Part shown: positions 22,587 to 32,782 of the stretch, piece after piece | How positions within the stretch are numbered: the stretch's first letter is position 1 | Layout: each line of letters begins with the position of its first letter | Assembly: GCA_015680685.1 (NCBI GenBank) | Contig: MNCI01020368.1 | Location: 618-35,742 of the forward strand | Source: Gnetum montanum | Lineage: Eukaryota > Streptophyta > Gnetopsida > Gnetales > Gnetaceae | Length of the DNA stretch: 35,125 nt | Direction of reading: 5' to 3' | The notes under the pieces: generated by a model | Told to the model about the DNA's origin: nothing | Databases searched by the model: none | The model's input: only the letters and a program-made list of their open reading frames with translations | Position numbers and translations under genes: made by a program

Positions 22587-23465
22587 TGATGAATTGCAGT
22601 TTGCCAAGCCCCAATATTGGGTATGTGATATTGAGTACAAGATATTGGGTACCCGATATCTCACCCTGGATATGATATCATATACATGACATCATGATTC
22701 CTATGTTGGCCTATAAATATAGCACTCAGGTGCATGGGGAGGAGTCTTTCTCTAGGAAGTCTTTGGATCAAGTCTTTTTATCAGTTTTTAGTTAATTTTT
22801 AGTTCCTTTCCCAAGTGCATGCCCACAGTGTGATGCTTGTAATTGTATGGAACCTTTCTTTGAGTGTGATGTACTTGGACATGCACATGATCGACAATAA
22901 AGATTGAGATTCCTCCATCATTGCAGCATTCACTTAGCTTTTAATTTTTTTAATTATTTATTATTTATTATTATTTTCTTAGTTAATATTTCTTTTATCG
23001 TCATTTACTATTCCTGTTGTTAATGTGGTATCAGTACATCTTAATCACAAACATTTAAGTGTAACTACTTGGTAACATAGTAGTGTATCTAGTAGTGCTT
23101 GAGTAATGTGCACTTGGTAATCCCAAAAGTAGTACACAAAGTCCAAGATGCATATGGATGATTAAGGATGGATGCTCATCGCAGTTAAGCTAGATTAGAT
23201 TTTACTTCATATTTCTTATTAGCCTAATCAAGATCATTTTTCATTATCTCCAAGAGTAGCCTAGTGTTAGAAATCACATCATACACCTCATGCTAGACTA
23301 AACCAGATGTGAAAGCAATTACTAGTCCAGGTGGGAAGACAATGAACTACGATCAACGTATAACTATCTAGGTGCCACAACTAGTCCGTCCGCGGAGTTC
23401 GACCAGATCGTGCGTACATGCTTGTATTCATATGGTTAAGTGTAGTGGTACCTCACCGCTCATAA
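22587..23465 (+). repeat. 5' LTR of element C
   Basis: Begins TGATGAATTGC and ends ctcataa (879 bases). U3 carries 14-base repeats, then TATA-type cctataaatatagc near 22710; gacaataaagat near 22893 is a candidate poly(A) signal. R-U5 has repeated cttggtaa motifs like A and B. Confidence 0.92.
22614..22683 (+). promoter_or_regulatory. Five 14-bp tandem repeats in U3 of element C
   Basis: Units start at 22614, 22628, 22642, 22656 and 22670, each beginning with atat (atattgggtatgtg, atattgagtacaag, atattgggtacccg, atatctcaccctgg, atatgatatcatat). Several are palindromic around gatat or ggtacc. The 3' LTR has the same array at 28150-28219. Confidence 0.75.
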
Positions 23466-23466
23466 T

Positions 23467-23484
23467 TAGCACCACTGCCAAGGA
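23467..23484 (+). other. Primer-binding site of element C, tRNA-Asp-like (decayed)
   Basis: tagcaccactgccaagga matches 12 of 18 positions of the tRNA-Asp complement. Five of the six differences are G to A. Confidence 0.7.
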
Positions 23485-23595
23485 TGGTGCTAGTTATCTA
23501 GATTAGTTATATCATACAAGAACATTGTAATAGGATATTAATGATATTTCTTTTAGACAAAGAAAATAAATTTAATTCACACACAATTCACAACA

Positions 23596-26038
23596 ATGTC
23601 TCTTTCACAAGACAGCAATAACACAACATCTAGCGAGGCAATTCATTAGAGAACCAACAAAGGATTTTAGAGTACTCAATCTTATGCAGGAGTTTCATAT
23701 GTTCATAGAAACCCCAATGATACTCAAGGACTTCTATCATCCAACTCAAACACCTCTAGTGAAGATGGGACATCCCTTAGAATGAGGGGGCCCATAAGGC
23801 CTAGGACCTTCTCAATGGTTAGCAAGAATACATCATGGGATGATTGGGAGACTTACAAAAGTCATGATGAGTTTTTCAGTTCCCTCTCTTTCTCTGCTCT
23901 TTCAATGTCGAGTTGTGACACGAATGACTATTCCTCAAGGGGTCAACATAGAAATAAAAATTGAACCCATGGGTAAAATCAGGAATGCCAACATGAACAT
24001 ATACAACATTGTCCCAACTCATGAACTCATAACCTAATTAGTGACGATGAACCCCTACTGGCCACTAAAAGACTAATGCATACACAGGAGGCTGTTCGAA
24101 TATCCCGCAGGCATCACAAGGAAAGTTGTCTACCCAAGCTTGATTTAAACAACTTTCTTAAGTTCTCATGAGGCTATGATTTAGATCCACAACATCATTT
24201 ACAAGCTTCTATAATGCATGTGTATGGAACAACATTGATAATGGGTGGCAAAGGCTTAAGCTCTTCCCTATGACACTCGTTGGCCAAGCTAAAGTGTGGT
24301 ACAGGTCTTTAAAATCGAATTCAATTCAACGTTGGCCTACAATGGTAAAACTCTTCAATGAAAGATATCAAACCTATGCAATAGTTTTAGCCTTGAGGAG
24401 ACAAATCCAAGAGTGGAAATAAGGGCAACATGAACCCTTGGACATGGCCTTAGAAAGATATTACTCTTTGTTAAACAAATGCCCAAGCCATGGGTTCTTC
24501 AAGGAAAGGCTAATGTATCACATCATGGATGGGGTCCGTAATGAAACAAGGATGACCCTAGGTATGTATGCCCCAGGTCAACTATATGAACTATGAACTC
24601 ATCAATTCCAAGAGCTTATTAAGTGGGTAACAAAAGAAGAAGGAGAAATAGCCAAATGGGATAATGTTGAAAAATCTCAATAGGACCAAACTCTTGAAGT
24701 AACAAAGGTCCATAATCATAAAGAGGAGAAATCAACTCACCTCAAGGAGGTGAAACCATTTCTACCTTTGTCAATACTAAAATCACTAGATGAAATTGAG
24801 GCAAAGATCAACAAGATGACAGAGTGGGTATATGAAAAATGTAGAGAATATTCAGACATTATTAGAGCGAGACCCATGCAAGATAACTTTGACAACCAAA
24901 AAAACAAAGGATACTAAACCTAGAAACAAGGGAGGACACCATTCGATAATTGAAAAGAAGAGCTGAAGAAAATGAGAATAGGGGCTCAATTGCAAAACAT
25001 AAGTATCAATGTGATGTTTGCATGTATGATCACCCAAGAGGCCAATTCCCAATCTTGTCACATCTACATGAGCATTGGGGAAGAGTGTTACATCTAGATT
25101 TCATATAGAAGTACATGGTTGGGTGCATCCCTATTCCACAAATTTATGGGCAATCCCACAACTCATCGTACTATCTATGGGCAAACTCTTACCGACCTCA
25201 ATACTATGCTCAACCGTAGTGGAAAAACCCCCAGTCGTGGGGGAGGCCATCACCAAACTGGCCACACCCTTCCTACCATCCAAAAACAAGCACTTGTTAT
25301 GTTCAACACCTCTTTCTCCAACTAGATTGACATCCTTTGTCACACCTCATCATTATCATTCTCTCAAGTATCATCAACCCATGTCCTCTTCTACAGGATC
25401 ACCACCTCATGTTCTTTACACTTCTCCTTACTCTCTGTATTCTCATCCTTCACCTTCTTCTACATCGACACTAGTAGCATTATAAGGTTTTGCACCACAT
25501 CACCAACCCACTAACATTACTTATGCTGCTACTGTCAACAGCAGTAGGAATCCTCCACAACATCGGAAGCATCCTTTCTTTAAGCATGGCCATAGAAAGA
25601 GATAGCATGGTTCTGAAACCACTGCATCCTCCAACTCAGCACAAGCCCAACACTATGATGCACCTTCCTCTTCAAACTCAATGCTTCCTATTACCTTATC
25701 CAGGCCACCAATCAACACTCCAACAACCATGTGGCCCAATGAAGATAACAACGTGGGGAGAGATATTGATCTTTGTATACCATCTTATGGTCACGGGTGT
25801 CATAGTGGGTCAGCCTCTTATCACATGACCACATCTTATAATCTGCCCTACTTTGCCTACTATAATCAAGTGTGTGAACCCCAATTTGGGTACATTCCTG
25901 CCACCACACCGAAAGACACCTAGTGGTTTGGATATGACCGCACCCCAATAGTTCCAATATGCATGGATCCAAACCTTCCATTTATTAATTCTTACCATGA
26001 TCCAAGGTTCAATCATGGGGGACACCCCCCATTCTAAC
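23596..26038 (+). pseudogene. gag: Element C gag (broken)
   Basis: The ATG at 23596 (MSLSQDSNNTTSSE) opens a Ser-rich N-terminal region. The capsid-like core (about 24120-24420) has GYDLDPQHHLQAFYNAC, RLKLFPMTLVGQAKVWY and FNERYQTY, and continues with HEPLDM and HIMDGVRNETRMTLGMY. A charged helical stretch leads to the motif YQCDVCMYDHPRG then FPILSHLHEHWG (about 25005-25080), a Cx2C...HxxH candidate zinc site. The Pro/Ser/His-rich tail runs to about 26037, including HKFMGNPTTH-type and RHGSETT-like segments in shifting frames. Several stops and frameshifts. This is the homologue of the A and B gags. Confidence 0.82.
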
Positions 26039-26941
26039 AAGCAAAATTAGTAAATGTTTTTCTTTTTCTTTGGTTTTACAATTTTTGGTTTTCTGATTTT
26101 TCATTTTTTAATTTTTCATCTTTCAATTTGTTGTTTTATCTTTTTGTGGCTAATCTCATCTATGAATAAAACACTCATGTAACCTGTCAGTTGAGATGTT
26201 GTTCTATGTTATTAAGTCACAAGGAACTAATTATTTGGATAGTAAGCCCACAACATCCACCCATACATTCTATTAATAAGAGGTTCTAATGTGGGTATGG
26301 TGATATTCTTGTTATCATTAAAAATTAAAATAACTTTAAACTCATTATGCCCAGAGTGAAGAGTGATGAACTAAGAGAGAATGGAAAGGGTGTGACATCA
26401 AGGGAACTTGTGGATTCTCTTTGGTGACATCTATAGGTGCTATCATGCAACTTGGTTGTACTAAGATCCTTGTAGATCTAACGAAAATGGGAGTAAGAGT
26501 TGTGATAAAGGCACTCAATAAAGAAACTCAATGCTATTCTGGGGGGGTCCCACTAGAAAGACATGCACCCATGCCTTAAGGTTGGCGACTTTTCTAGATC
26601 AATTTTGGGAAAGACAAAGTGAAAAAAGAAGCTGAAAGAAGAAAAAAACAAGAAAAAAAAAAGAGAAGAGAGAAAAAGAAAAGCAAGGGGGAAAATAAGA
26701 AATGAAGCAGAAAAGAAAAGATCAAGAAAAATGTGTCACAAAAAAATTTGAATCACTCCTCCCTTGCGCAAAATACCAAGTGTTCATATGCCTTGCTATC
26801 ATGATGCTTTTATGGTTGTCTATCATTGGGATGAAACAATGTGATGTCACTGATCAAAGGTATGGACTTGGTTTTGATCTTAGAGAGAAATGCTAATGGT
26901 ACTTTAATCACACACAACACTTTGAATTCATTGTGCCCAGG
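26039..26941 (+). other. Element C noncoding spacer upstream of presumed intron
   Basis: T-rich then purine-rich sequence with no supported gene. Bases 26396-26580 match element B 15830-16010 (minus strand), and the block after the purine tract (aatcactcctcccttg) also matches B. Confidence 0.6.
26607..26733 (+). other. Long purine tract in element C spacer
   Basis: About 127 bases that are almost entirely A and G on the coding strand. A shorter tract occupies the same place in B. Possible roles are a second plus-strand primer, an RNA-binding element or simply A/G slippage. Confidence 0.6.
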
Positions 26942-27506
26942 GTAAGTTACCTCATGTCCTGATCTCTGCAATCCCTTTTGTAATTTGTCTCATCTCATGG
27001 TCCAAGTACGTCTAACTTGTGTCTTGTGTGGCATAGAACTCATACCTCATCACAGTGGTATTTAACATGTATGTGTTTTGTTGCACTGGTGCAAATTGCA
27101 TTTAACCCTTCTAATGCCTATGGACACTTTAAGGTGTGGTTACGCAAGGGCATTATAGGTTGGAACCTACTTTGGGGAGGATCCACTTGTATGAATTTTG
27201 TCATTTGTACTTGTTGCACACCACCACATCATTTTATACCCTCTAAGTACTCCATTGCCAAATCTATTCTTTCCTTTGTCATCATTTTATCAAACGTTCC
27301 TCAAAACCATTACATGTCCTTTTATGTGTCACCTAAACAAATCAGGTCCAACATTAAACTTTTAAGGCGACTTCCTTGAAAAATCTCTAATCCTAGAATC
27401 ACACTAAGTAATGAATTAAACATTTATTAAAGGTAATGAGTAAGGTATAAGATAATCAAATTTCTTTAAACAACCTTACTAACAATTAGTCCTTGTGTGA
27501 TTACAG
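26942..27506 (+). other. Presumed intron before ORF2 of element C
   Basis: Donor candidate ag/ggtaagt with GT at 26942, branch point candidate cttactaac near 27475, acceptor ttgtgtgattacag ending at 27506. The ORF2 homology starts at the next base. Length 565 bases. The B copy has gtcagt at the donor position and a good acceptor at 14507. Splicing is inferred, not shown. Confidence 0.55.
27098..27190 (+). other. Conserved noncoding block in spacer (C copy)
   Basis: About 95% identical to B 15302-15388 and recognisable in A 11801-11883. It contains the inverted repeat taggttggaaccta (27156-27169), able to form a small hairpin. Confidence 0.7.
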
Positions 27507-27946
27507 AAGGCTTCTAAAAGAGGACAACAAGGAGGACCTTCTCAAGGTGCAACTAAAAGCCCGAGAGGAGGCAGAGGCCAAGGACCTTATGTAGAACATG
27601 CAAAGTAGAAGGCACAATCATTCAGCATCCATCAAGAAACTCCTGTCACTACATAATCTGGCCAAGAAAAAGGTGGAGAGGTCAAGGCTAGAGCCTATGA
27701 GAAGAGGAATGACAACTATTTGCGACATGGTATGTCAAGGCCAATCAAGTGTTCCCATAGCTGCCATGTCCGTGGAAACTGCCAACTCCACTAAACATTG
27801 GAACATCAGCATGGATAGCTCACGATCCTTAGATAGAAGAGGAGAAACTTCAGGCACTTCTTCAAAGGTATCAACTTTAGAAGCCTAGAGCTCAGGACAA
27901 AGGAGAGGCACCCAAGGAGAAGCCACCACCACCGGGAATCACATGA
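27507..27946 (+). pseudogene. Element C ORF2 remnant (internally deleted)
   Basis: The N-terminal part (KRGQQGGPSQGATKSPRGGR) and the C-terminal part (WYVKANQVFP and later PPPPGIT before the stop at 27944) match the two ends of B's ORF2, but almost the whole coiled coil between them is missing. About 146 codons remain. The initiating ATG of B (atggcc) is replaced by aaggct here. With stops in frame, no product is expected. It shows that ORF2 was trimmed internally while both ends and the acceptor were kept. Confidence 0.72.
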
Positions 27947-28110
27947 GTTCCACAAGTTTTGTATTTTGTATCTATGTACAAATTTTTTTTAATCCCATAC
28001 TACAACATGAAACAGTCCATGGTCATTCAATAATCCCATACCTGTCTACTATTTGTAATTGAATAAACTTGTTCCTCACTTTTTTTGACTCGAGGATGAG
28101 TTTTTATTCA

Positions 28111-28122
28111 GTTGTGGGGGTA
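28111..28122 (+). other. Polypurine tract of element C
   Basis: gttgtgggggta directly abuts the 3' LTR and is preceded by cgaggatgagtttttattca, the conserved block seen in A and B. Confidence 0.8.
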
Positions 28123-29004
28123 TGATGAATCATGGTTTTCCAGGTCCTAATATTAGGTACGTGATATCAAGTACAAGATATCAAGTACCCAATATCTTAG
28201 CCTGGATATGATATCGTATACACGATATCATGATTCCTATGTTGGCCTATAAATATAGCACTCAAGCGCACGGGGAGGAGTCTTTCTCTGGGAATTCTTT
28301 AGGTCAAGTCTTTTTGTCAATTTTTAGTTAATTTTCAGTTCATTTCCCAAGTGCATGCCTGCAGTGTGATGCTTGTAATTGTACAAAACCTTTCTTCAAG
28401 TGTGACATACTTGGACATGCACATGATTGACAATAAAGATCAAGATTACTCCATCATGGCAGCATTCACTTAGCTTTTAATTTGTTTTAATTATTTATTA
28501 TTTATTATTATTTTCTTCGTTAATATTTATTTTATCATCATTTACTATTCCTATTGTTAATGCAGAATAAGTACGTCCTAATCACGAACATTTAAGTGTA
28601 ACTACTTGGTAACCTAGTAGTGTATCTAGTAGTTCTTGAGTAATGTACGCTTGGTAATCCCAGAAGTAGTACATGAAGTCCAAGATACATACAGATGATT
28701 AAGGATAGATGCACATCACACTTAAGCTAATTTAGATTTTACTTCATATTGCGTATTAGCCTAATCAAGATCATTTTTCATTATCTCCAAGAGTAGCCTA
28801 GTGTTAGAAATCACATCATACACCTCACGTTGGACTAAACCATATGTGACAAAGCAATTACTAGTTCAGGTAGGAAGATAATGAACTTTGATCAATGTAT
28901 AACTGTCTAGGTGCCACAACTACTCCGTCTGCAGAGTTCGACTAGATCGTGCATACATGCTTGTATTCATATGGTTGAGCGTAGGGGTACCTCACCACTC
29001 ATCA
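28123..29004 (+). repeat. 3' LTR of element C
   Basis: Begins TGATGAATCATGG and ends CCACTCATCA (882 bases), followed by the target duplication cttgg. Same architecture as 22587-23465. Confidence 0.92.
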
Positions 29005-29108
29005 CTTGGATACTCATTTTTTGTTGTGTTTTTTTGTGTGTCTATCAATAGTTAATAATCCTATACCTTCCCAAATTTTGTAAAGAACTTGAGGATGATT
29101 TTTCATTC

Positions 29109-29121
29109 AGTCATGGGGGTA
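29109..29121 (+). other. Polypurine tract of element A
   Basis: agtcatgggggta abuts the 3' LTR of A, preceded by cttgaggatgatttttcattc. Together with 22470-22586 this completes the 3' UTR of A once element C is removed. Confidence 0.78.
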
Positions 29122-29985
29122 TGATGAGTCATGGTTGTTGGGCCACATCAATGGGATGCCATCAATGTGATTTCGTTAATAGGATCTCATTGATGTGATC
29201 CCATTAATGTAGGGTTTGACCCATTGACATGTACCTATCAACGAGGCATCCTATTTTTGCCTATAAATGTCTACCTATCCCCTACATTTATGGTAATTAT
29301 TTTATAGTTGTAGCAAAGAACTTGTAGTTTTTTCATTTGAAAGTTAGAATATTTTTTGAGTGCCCACAGCAGGAGTCAAAAGAGTCTACCAATCTTATTC
29401 AAGAATTGATGTACCTAAGCAACTCAGTGTGAATAACAATAAAGACGAGCTTTCTTGATCAAACCTTGCAACACTTGAACTAGATTAATGTTTGCTTTAT
29501 GCATTTAATCTTCATGCAATTTCCTTTAATTTTTTAAGTAATTAATTAATATCAATTAAATAGAGAACATACATATGACCACTTTGAGCATACACTTAAC
29601 ACTTGGTAATCTTAGTAGTGCTTAACGTTTGATAACCCAATAGTGTTATATGTATTCAAGATGTGTACGGAAAGTTGGAATGGATGCTTATGCTAGGATT
29701 AGTTAAGTAATGGCTAGCTATTAGATGAGTTAAGCAACTCAATTCTTTATTCTTGTTCTTAGGCAACTAAAATAATAAAAGATAAAATAATAAAAATCAT
29801 GTATCTCAGTTACAATTAACCATACATTTGCACTTCACAAGTAGGACTGGGAAGACAATGATTGCAATGGTTAGATTCACTTCCTAGAACTAGTGTACTT
29901 AGAAACCTAAAGTCTTCTGAATTTGACCGAACTGAGTAAATGCTAGTGATTTGTATGGTTGGGCATATGGTATACCCACCACTCA
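29122..29985 (+). repeat. 3' LTR of element A
   Basis: Begins TGATGAGTCATGG and matches 8180-9050 along its length. Five 14-base repeats lie at 29147-29216 and the TATA-type cctataaatg is at about 29261. The terminal TCATCA is not intact. Confidence 0.88.
29147..29216 (+). promoter_or_regulatory. Five 14-bp tandem repeats in U3 of the A 3' LTR
   Basis: Units start at 29147, 29161, 29175, 29189 and 29203 (for example atcaatgggatgcc, atcaatgtgatttc, attgatgtgatccc). The left LTR has four clear units. Confidence 0.7.
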
Positions 29986-30221
29986 GCCAAATTAATTTAT
30001 TTCTTTTTTAAGAGATGCATTCTTTTGCCCATTTTTCATCACATTTCTTTCCTTCAAATCTTCATTTTATAGCATATCAATATCTTTTTAGGCTAGCTAT
30101 TAATCTCTTACAACTAGTTTTTTAAGGAAATAATTGCTAGTTGAAACAAAAATAATTTCATACACTTTCTATAAGGAAACTTGTATAGGCACTTATATTC
30201 AATTATAATCATCCTTGGTTA
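29986..30221. other. Spacer, nothing recognised
   Basis: AT-rich flank of element A with no gene, repeat or RNA feature that I can support. Confidence 0.5.
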
Positions 30222-30360
30222 ATGGTGAGGTATTAGCCTAGTGGTAAGACTTTTAATTTAAAAGTGCCAAGTCATGGGTTTGATTCTAGTGGGCAATGCT
30301 AACTTATAATGTTCAATTTAGCTACAACTCTAAGCAAAAAAGCTCCCTATGAAAATTGAA
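30222..30360 (+). mobile_element. tRNA-derived SINE-like sequence
   Basis: A pol III A box (ttagcctagtggtaagac, 30233-30250) and B box (gggtttgattc, 30276-30286) lie at tRNA-like spacing, but the sequence between and around them does not fold into a complete tRNA and extends into unrelated sequence. That is typical of a tRNA-derived SINE head. The 3' end is not defined. Confidence 0.55.
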
Positions 30361-32782
30361 CACTTAATTTGTTTTCTATAGTATTAATTTCTTTTTATTG
30401 AAGCTCAAGGATGAGAAGCTTTTAGCTATTGTTGCTATTTGTTCTTTATCCCTAATTAATGTATTATTTTTCTTTAGAGAGAATTTGCTTCTTCTCTTTA
30501 CAAGAAACCCTTTAGTAAGAAGTGAAAACCCATGAGGGTCCTTCTAAATAAGGACAAGGCTCGATCCTTTTCCTAACCTAGAGAAGATGTTTCTCAGGGT
30601 TGATTGTAAGGACAAAAACCTGAAAAGACATCCTCAAGACTATTGGACTTTCCCTTTAGACTCTCTCTTCGATAATCTAATGTACTCTAAATTTTTTTAA
30701 TATTATGATTCATTTTTTTTTTTGGGTCTAACACCCCCTCTACCCTCTTAAATTTCTAACTGGATAGATCTTGGGGTGTACCTATATTCTAATTATTTTT
30801 TGGTTCTAATGAAAGATCTATGTAGTATGTTGTTTTTCAAATTAACATGCATCAGTAAAAAGTGTTAATTCCTTTTAAGAGTGACATCATTCAATTTGAT
30901 GTTTCTTTGATTTTTTGTATGCATCAATAATCTATTCACAAATATTTAATAGTCACCATTAGACCATATTTAATGTTGTTCAAATTCACTTTGATTGTTA
31001 ATTTCAACATTTTTGAGGCCCTTCACATATAACCTTTTGATAGCAAAACAGGAAAGTGGAACAAAATTGGAAAAAGACCCGAAGGATCTATTGGATAAAA
31101 AATTTATGATAAAGCCAATATTTTGAGGGGAAGAAAGTTTATTTGATGTCACTTCACATTGTCGCATTTAGGTTGATAGGGCAACAAATATTTATTTGAA
31201 ATGACTAAAAATTATGTGATGTTTAGCCTCTTTGGCTAAAACTAACCAAAATTTTATTCCAAAAGTGGTCTCTACTACTTATTCAAAAAGTTGAAAATTT
31301 GTTTTCCTAACCTTTTCATTTATGTTTACTATCTTGATATTCAATAAATTCTTTTTCAAAATTGACTAAGAAGTTTTTTTATTGTAGTACTATTAGCTAG
31401 TTTTTCTCCCTTTTTGAGTTGAGTTGATTGTAGATTTGGGGTTTGCCCCCAAATGGTGCTTCCTCAAGGCTTGAACTTTTGTCATGGAGTTTCCTTTCTT
31501 GTTCAGCGGTGATTGCAAACATTATTTGTAGTTAAAGAAGCCTCAATGAGTGTCAATATGTATATGAAGTTTAAGTAATACTAGTGTTATTGTGAACTTG
31601 GTTCACTAAAGAGAAAAAGTCTAAATTATGTTGTAAGCATTAGGTACATCCAACTTCTTTGAACTTGTGTCCTTTTGGAAAGGGAAATCAAATTGCTTTC
31701 TATCTCTATATGTAGAAGATTCAGGAGCTGTGCTATCTTTAAGAAAAATAGATAAGCTCTATTTGGCATTGTTATTTTTCTAAATCGAAGCCTATAAGTT
31801 GGCTTACAGTAGTGTGTAAGGATTCCACCTTTTCAACAAGAACAAATATGTCTATTGTTATTGATCTTTGTTGGTTGAATACATATTTAGATTTGTGTAT
31901 GAATCCCTTGGATCTATTGAGACCAATTCCATGTTTATTTGAACAGCATCTTGGATTAACCTAAAGCACAACCTCACACCCATTATTGTAACTTGCTCTA
32001 GAAGATGTTTCCCAAGTTTTTCTTTTTGGTGGTGAGGCAAGAATGTTTCTTCCTTGAAAATATTTGTGGTTTATGTGTTTTGGATTAAAAACAACCATAA
32101 TTTTCTTGCCATAAAGTTTTCTATTTTTATATATGACGCTAGTTTCTCTTTCATGGTTAAATGCTTCAATCAAACATTTTCTCAATTCTATGTTTGAAAT
32201 ATCCAACTCTTCTTTTGGATTACACAAAATATGTTTCCTTTTAAGGCATGCTATCATTTGTTTCCATCTTATTTTGTTTTAACAATTTATGTTAAAAGGT
32301 TAACTAAGGAAACATATCCTCTTCACGAACCACATAGTCAAGTATTCACTTTAACTGTTAACAAATATAGAGCATCATTTTGTTCAGCTATTTATTCCCT
32401 TAACTTTGAGTCTAACCATTATCTTATACATTTCAGTTATAGTTTCAATCCTCATTAAATCTCAAGTTCTATGCTTCTCAATGTTTAACAGTGTATTATA
32501 ATTTTGTGTATATAACCTTGCTTCCACACATGGTAATGAGCAGAGAGCAATAAAATGAATTAAAGGATTCAAAAACATCCTACTTCAATCATGTTTTTCA
32601 CATCATTATTAATTTTTCCATCCACTTGAACCAAAGACCCTAAGTATCTAAATTACTTATATTGAAAAACTTCTTGATTTTGGACTCTAATATTTCTTTC
32701 CATGTTGCTTGCTTTTTCATTAAAAGTTCAATCTATCTAATCTATTTTACTTTTACTAATCCTTGTCCCTTTCAAGTATATT
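30361..32782. other. AT-rich intergenic DNA, no supported gene
   Basis: Long T-rich and A-rich tracts (for example near 30710). The longest frame is about 98 codons on the minus strand at 31961-32257, Lys/Asn/Arg-rich with no recognised motif; it could be a fragment of a dead gene. Nothing else is supported. Confidence 0.5.

Larger units (their letters stand above)
22582..29009 (+). mobile_element. Element C: gag + reduced ORF2 LTR retrotransposon inserted in A
   Basis: Intact boundaries: target duplication cttgg at 22582-22586 and 29005-29009, LTRs 22587-23465 and 28123-29004, PBS 23467-23484, gag from 23596, presumed intron 26942-27506, ORF2 remnant 27507-27946, polypurine tract before 28123. 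The LTRs are roughly 88-90% identical by eye, differing mostly by transitions. No pol domain is seen. It lies in the 3' UTR of element A, about 115 bases before A's polypurine tract. Confidence 0.92.
8180..29985 (+). mobile_element. Element A: gag + ORF2 LTR retrotransposon without pol, host of B and C
   Basis: Flanked by related LTRs (8180-9050 and 29122-29985), with a tRNA-Asp-like primer site after the left LTR and the tract tcatgggggta before the right one. Internal order is gag (9204-11260), conserved spacer (interrupted by element B), ORF2 (19657-22469), then 3' UTR (interrupted by element C). No RT, RNase H or integrase motif is visible in its own sequence, so it appears non-autonomous. 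The right LTR ends with actca then gcc instead of the expected TCATCA, and no target duplication matching the left flank (acttg) is found, so the right terminus may be slightly damaged. Confidence 0.82.

Noticed and set aside
25075-25981. Several 70-136-codon frames on both strands in element C
   Set aside because: They are frameshifted pieces or antisense shadows of the low-complexity gag tail.
30233-30300. Functional tRNA gene
   Set aside because: A and B boxes are present but acceptor and anticodon arms do not form a complete tRNA.
30655-30790. Possible LTR remnant around ggtctaacacccc
   Set aside because: No partner copy, primer site or polypurine tract was found in the window.
31961-32257. 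98-codon minus-strand frame as a gene
   Set aside because: No recognised motif, no neighbours in frame, AT-rich context. At most a fragment of a dead gene.
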